36,862 nt of DNA, from NCBI GenBank assembly GCA_026413805.1, contig JAOAKE010000004.1, positions 1 to 36,862 of the forward strand, written 5' to 3'. Shown piece by piece: positions 33,685 to 36,862 of the stretch; the first letter of the stretch is position 1; the number at the start of each line of letters is the position of its first letter. This DNA is from Microcaldota archaeon (GTDB lineage Archaea > Micrarchaeota > Micrarchaeia > Anstonellales > Anstonellaceae). The notes beneath the pieces are model-generated. The model was not told the DNA's origin and ran no database searches. It was given only the letters and a program-made list of their open reading frames with translations. Position numbers and translations under genes: made by a program.

Positions 33685-34198
33685 ATTTTCGCGCCAGTGC
33701 AAAGGCAGGGGGAAAAAGAAGCACAATAATTGCAAATGGGCAGATGTTAAGCCCGCCTCCGGGCAAAAGCTCATACATCACCCTCTGCCCTATTTTTACA
33801 AGCTCTTCTTCGCTTGCCCCGTCCTTCCTTACGCTTATCTGGTAATAGCTTCCGTCAGCATACGTTTCAAAGCCACACACAGAGTTAGCTTCCCAAAAGA
33901 CGCAGTAGTAGTAAAACTCAAGCCCCTTGCCGGTTATCCCTTTCCCATCCACTTTTTCATGCTCAGCGGCAATGTCCTTCCAATCTTCGCTGCTTATCGG
34001 CTCTGCCTGGATGGACACCTCAGTCATGTTGTCGCTGCTTAAATAAACAGCACTGCCATTTCCAAGAACTCCTTCCACGCTTTCATTTGCAAGATAAAGC
34101 CCAGCCCTTTCGAGCTTTTCAGGGAAAGGAGCTGCTGAAAAAGAAAGGCCAAGCAAGACAAGGAAAAATGCCGCTTCTCTCATGCAGTCCTTTTTCAT
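33674..34198 (-). CDS. Hypothetical secreted protein with C-terminal TM
   Basis: Signal-like 'MREAAFFLVLLGLSFSAAPF', terminal 'LNICPFAIIVLLFPPAFALARKLGS'; stop codon lies inside the tRNA-Trp T-arm. Confidence 0.65.
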   Translation of the reverse strand: MKKDCMREAAFFLVLLGLSFSAAPFPEKLERAGLYLANESVEGVLGNGSAVYLSSDNMTEVSIQAEPISSEDWKDIAAEHEKVDGKGITGKGLEFYYYCVFWEANSVCGFETYADGSYYQISVRKDGASEEELVKIGQRVMYELLPGGGLNICPFAIIVLLFPPAFALARKLGS

Positions 34199-34245
34199 CG
34201 GCAATTTAAAACTTTTTCGCAAAAGCTTTGCTTGGAGTTTTTTGC

Positions 34246-34764
34246 ATGGAGGCTTCTCCCGCAATTGTAAATTCATGCCGCTTTTGCACAGCCCGCTGCT
34301 GCAAGGGATTGGCAGTTGTCCTTACCCTGCCTGAAGCAAAGCGCCTGGCCCAAGCAACAGGCCTTGCCCCAGAGAAGATATTTGAATTTACAACCAGTGT
34401 GGACTCAAGGGGAACCCCGCATTACCCATTTCTTGTCAGGCACAGCCAGGGGGTTGCCGAATACTTCCTAATACTAAAAAGGCGGCGCAAGAAGGAGTGC
34501 ATATTCTTGGAAAAGGACCACAGGTGCAGCATCTACCCTCATCGCCCGCACGTCTGCAGGCTTTACCCATTTGAGCTTGATGGCAAGAAAGTGAAGAAAA
34601 ATGCGCTCTGCCCTGTGAAATTCCCAAAAGATGCAGAAATTGAAGAGGCGGCAAGGCAGCTTCAGGCCGACTTGGTAGAGCATGGAAAAATGGCACGGCG
34701 CTGGCATGCCAAATTCGGCAAAAATGCGCCAGACATTGAGAGGTTCTCCGAATACTTCCCTTAA
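34246..34764 (+). CDS. YkgJ-type cysteine cluster protein (CxxCxxxCC)
   Basis: 'CRFCTARCCKGLAVVLTLPEAKRLA', 'ECIFLEKDHRCSIYPHRPHVCRLYPFEL'. Confidence 0.9.
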   Translation: MEASPAIVNSCRFCTARCCKGLAVVLTLPEAKRLAQATGLAPEKIFEFTTSVDSRGTPHYPFLVRHSQGVAEYFLILKRRRKKECIFLEKDHRCSIYPHRPHVCRLYPFELDGKKVKKNALCPVKFPKDAEIEEAARQLQADLVEHGKMARRWHAKFGKNAPDIERFSEYFP

Positions 34765-35366
34765 AGCCTAACAAGAAGTGTAGTGCGGTAAAGCCGCCTG
34801 CCTTCTCTTTGGCCTGCAAGCTTCTCTGTCCGCACGAACCCCAGCCCAAATGAATTGAGGGCAGCTATGGCCTCGCTTCGGCTTCCGCAATAAATGTCTA
34901 TTCCCTCCTTTAGCCTCTCTATTTTTGGGACAAACGACTTCCTTTCAATCCTCGCAGCCAGCAAGCCTGCCATTTTTTGTGCCTTGCGCCCATTCCCGCG
35001 AAGCTGTATTATTGCCTCAAAATACTGCGAGGCTGCGCGCGAGCACACATTGCACGCTGCCTCTGACAAAGAAACCTTTACAGGCAAGCGTATTTTTTCC
35101 CCAGCAAGCTCATATTCTACCTCGCCTTTTTCCTCATCAAATGATGCACCCTTTCTTTGCAGTTTTAAAAGCCGCAATACCTCCTCGCCAAGCGACGCCT
35201 CCTTTCTTTTTCGTGCCTTGTCAACAAGAAAGCCGCATCTTTTGCACCTTGTTATCTTAAGCTGCGGAAAAGGCGGGATGCGGCTTTTTGCACAGTCCAG
35301 GCAGAGCTCCCCGAGAAATCTTTTTTTCCCCTCGGGCTCTCCGCAAAGCGGGCAGTAGCGGGCCAT
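34761..35366 (-). CDS. NMD3-like zinc-binding protein
   Basis: 'MARYCPLCGEPEGKKRFLGELCLDCAKSR', 'ITRCKRCGFLVDKARK', 'EAACNVCSRAASQYFEAIIQLRG'. Confidence 0.85.
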   Translation of the reverse strand: MARYCPLCGEPEGKKRFLGELCLDCAKSRIPPFPQLKITRCKRCGFLVDKARKRKEASLGEEVLRLLKLQRKGASFDEEKGEVEYELAGEKIRLPVKVSLSEAACNVCSRAASQYFEAIIQLRGNGRKAQKMAGLLAARIERKSFVPKIERLKEGIDIYCGSRSEAIAALNSFGLGFVRTEKLAGQREGRRLYRTTLLVRL

Positions 35367-35384
35367 AACCAATTGATGCTAAGA

Positions 35385-35398
35385 TACATATTTATAGG
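35385..35398. promoter_or_regulatory. TATA-like element between the NMD3-like gene and the 35420 ORF
   Basis: 'tacatatttatagg' in a short divergent intergenic region. Confidence 0.4.
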
Positions 35399-35419
35399 CG
35401 CATCTGCCTTTATTCTACC

Positions 35420-35635
35420 ATGGAAGAGGAAAGAGAAAGCGAGTCTGCTGCAAACTCAGAGATAAGGTTTATCACCCTTGAGCTGATGAAGCTCGCCCAG
35501 CGCTCAGGCAAAACCTTTGACGAGGTCGCCGCAGAGTACATGCGAAATGCCGAAAAGCTTCAGCTCATGCTGAGGCAGGAAGACTGGCCTGCAAGAAGAA
35601 GCGGCAGGGGCGCCATTTCAAAGAACAACAGGTGA
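35420..35635 (+). CDS. Small hypothetical helical protein
   Basis: 71-aa ORF directly downstream of a TATA-like element, charged N-terminus, upstream of the DUF2070-like gene. Confidence 0.55.
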   Translation: MEEERESESAANSEIRFITLELMKLAQRSGKTFDEVAAEYMRNAEKLQLMLRQEDWPARRSGRGAISKNNR

Positions 35636-35664
35636 AATCCGCATCTTGCGAATGGGTTTTGTTT

Positions 35665-36862
35665 ATGCAAAAGGCAAAAAAAGAAGCCCTTATGCTGACA
35701 AAATACTTCGTCTGCCTTCCGCACCCTGCAAAAACCTCCCTGTTCATACTCGCAGTCTCCTTCATTTTCGGGATTATGTTCAGCATTGCCCGAAAGCAGC
35801 CTCTTGGCCCATTTGAATTGTTTGCCGCAGGGGTTGATGGCATCTTTGTGCTTGCCATTCCCTCAATGCTTTCTGCGCTCTGCCTGTTTTTTATGCGGCG
35901 AAAGGCAACCTTTAGGCGCAGCGCATTCATGGGGCTTATCTCTGTATTCATCTACGGGCCGTTTTACCTTGCAGCTTCTGCCCTTGCCCCAGTGGGCGAG
36001 TGGGCTTCAAACCTGGTTTTTTTGGGATTTGCCTTTTCCTTTGGGATATGGTTTTTTACCCTCTTTTTGGTCTTTGACTTTCGCAGGAGCGCCTTTCTTT
36101 TTGCTGCAATTCAGGCGATTTTCTTCGCACTATTCTTCCTAATACAGGGCGGCTTTCCTGCTGAGGCAAATTTCCAAGAGCTTCTTTTGAAAATATACTT
36201 TGCCTCTTTCGTGCTGCTTGCCCTTTTCTACTCACTCTTCTATTTTGTCTCCTTGCCCCTGAAAAAGAACCTTGGAATCTCCTCTTTTGACGCCCTTTCC
36301 ATGTTTGCTTCCCAGTGGCTTTATGGAGACACTTCGCTTGAAGAGGCATTTGAGGAAATAGGGGAAGAGGCAGAAACGCTTGTCTGGGTGGGCAAGTTCC
36401 AAGGCAGGAAAAACAGCGCCATTTTCGTAGTGCCCCATATCCACTTTGGCCCTTTTGGAAACCTTGGCGGCAGCGAATTTACTTACCGCATTTCCCAGCT
36501 TCTATCTTCTCCTGGCCCAAAAAAAAGCGAAGTCTTCGTCTTTCACGGCACAGCCACCCATGACCTCAACCCCGTTTCTTCAAGCGAGATAAGCAAGGTG
36601 ATTGCAGCCTGCAGGCTCGCCCTTTCAAGGCTGAAGCTCCAAGAGGCCAAAATGGCGCACTCCTGGTGCAAGGTAGGCTCGGTGAGGGCGCAGGCATTCT
36701 ACTTGAATGACTCTGCTTTCCTCTCATTTTCTCGCGCTCCTCAGACAACTGAAGATGTTAGCCTGGGGCTTGGGCTGGCAGTGATGGAGAGGGCAAAGCG
36801 CATCTGCTCCACTGTCGCAGTGGTGGATGAGCACAACTCAGAAACAGGTGACATCTCTTCTG
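35665..36862 (+). CDS. DUF2070-like archaeal membrane protein (3' end outside window; absent from the ORF track)
   Basis: I translated 35665 to window end with no stop: multipass N-terminus, then 'NSAIFVVPHIHFGPFGNLGGSEFTYRI', 'VFHGTATHDLNPVSSSEI', 'VAVVDEHNSETGD'. Confidence 0.85.
   Translation, partial: MQKAKKEALMLTKYFVCLPHPAKTSLFILAVSFIFGIMFSIARKQPLGPFELFAAGVDGIFVLAIPSMLSALCLFFMRRKATFRRSAFMGLISVFIYGPFYLAASALAPVGEWASNLVFLGFAFSFGIWFFTLFLVFDFRRSAFLFAAIQAIFFALFFLIQGGFPAEANFQELLLKIYFASFVLLALFYSLFYFVSLPLKKNLGISSFDALSMFASQWLYGDTSLEEAFEEIGEEAETLVWVGKFQGRKNSAIFVVPHIHFGPFGNLGGSEFTYRISQLLSSPGPKKSEVFVFHGTATHDLNPVSSSEISKVIAACRLALSRLKLQEAKMAHSWCKVGSVRAQAFYLNDSAFLSFSRAPQTTEDVSLGLGLAVMERAKRICSTVAVVDEHNSETGDISS

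Noticed and set aside
1-36862. Transposons, prophage, CRISPR-Cas, toxin-antitoxin or restriction systems
   Set aside because: No transposase, integrase, Cas, terminase, methylase or typical toxin-antitoxin motif recognised in any credible ORF.

Overview
The window is a compact archaeal chromosomal segment, probably from a DPANN-like lineage (inference). Supporting genes include Elp3, Pth2, NurA, L35Ae, archease, an NMD3-like protein, a DUF2070-like protein, ADP-dependent sugar kinase and TRAM. It encodes about 37 credible protein genes and 4 intron-containing tRNA genes. The main result is that three tRNA-Gly genes, one for each isoacceptor (CCC at 2632-2762 minus, GCC at 4128-4252 minus, TCC at 21192-21434 plus), are each interrupted by two introns. 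One is at the canonical anticodon-loop site 37/38 and the other is in the T-loop at 59/60. I folded all six splice junctions by hand. Every one fits the archaeal bulge-helix-bulge (BHB) layout with 3-nt bulges and a 4-bp central helix, and excision restores a standard tRNA-Gly cloverleaf. In the T-loop introns the exon strand of the central helix is the near-invariant T-loop sequence TTCA (54-57), paired with intron TGAA or TGGA. This suggests a portable intron architecture. The tRNA-Gly(TCC) anticodon-loop intron is 118 nt and contains a 19-nt direct repeat heading two similar hairpins. A fourth tRNA, Trp(CCA), has one anticodon-loop insertion that does not form an obvious BHB. Other items include a folate/purine one-carbon operon (purB-glyA-folD-folC-[MTHFS::purN fusion]) next to tRNA-Gly(TCC), a five-gene pilin-like secreted protein cluster, a cluster of three DsbA/thioredoxin-like genes, a thioredoxin-CcdA-like membrane fusion, nested palindromes over the pth2 ribosome-binding site, a TM2-like gene with an in-frame TAG, and a perfect 15-bp tandem duplication carrying the putative TATA box of tRNA-Gly(CCC). 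All product calls come from reading protein motifs; no searches were run.
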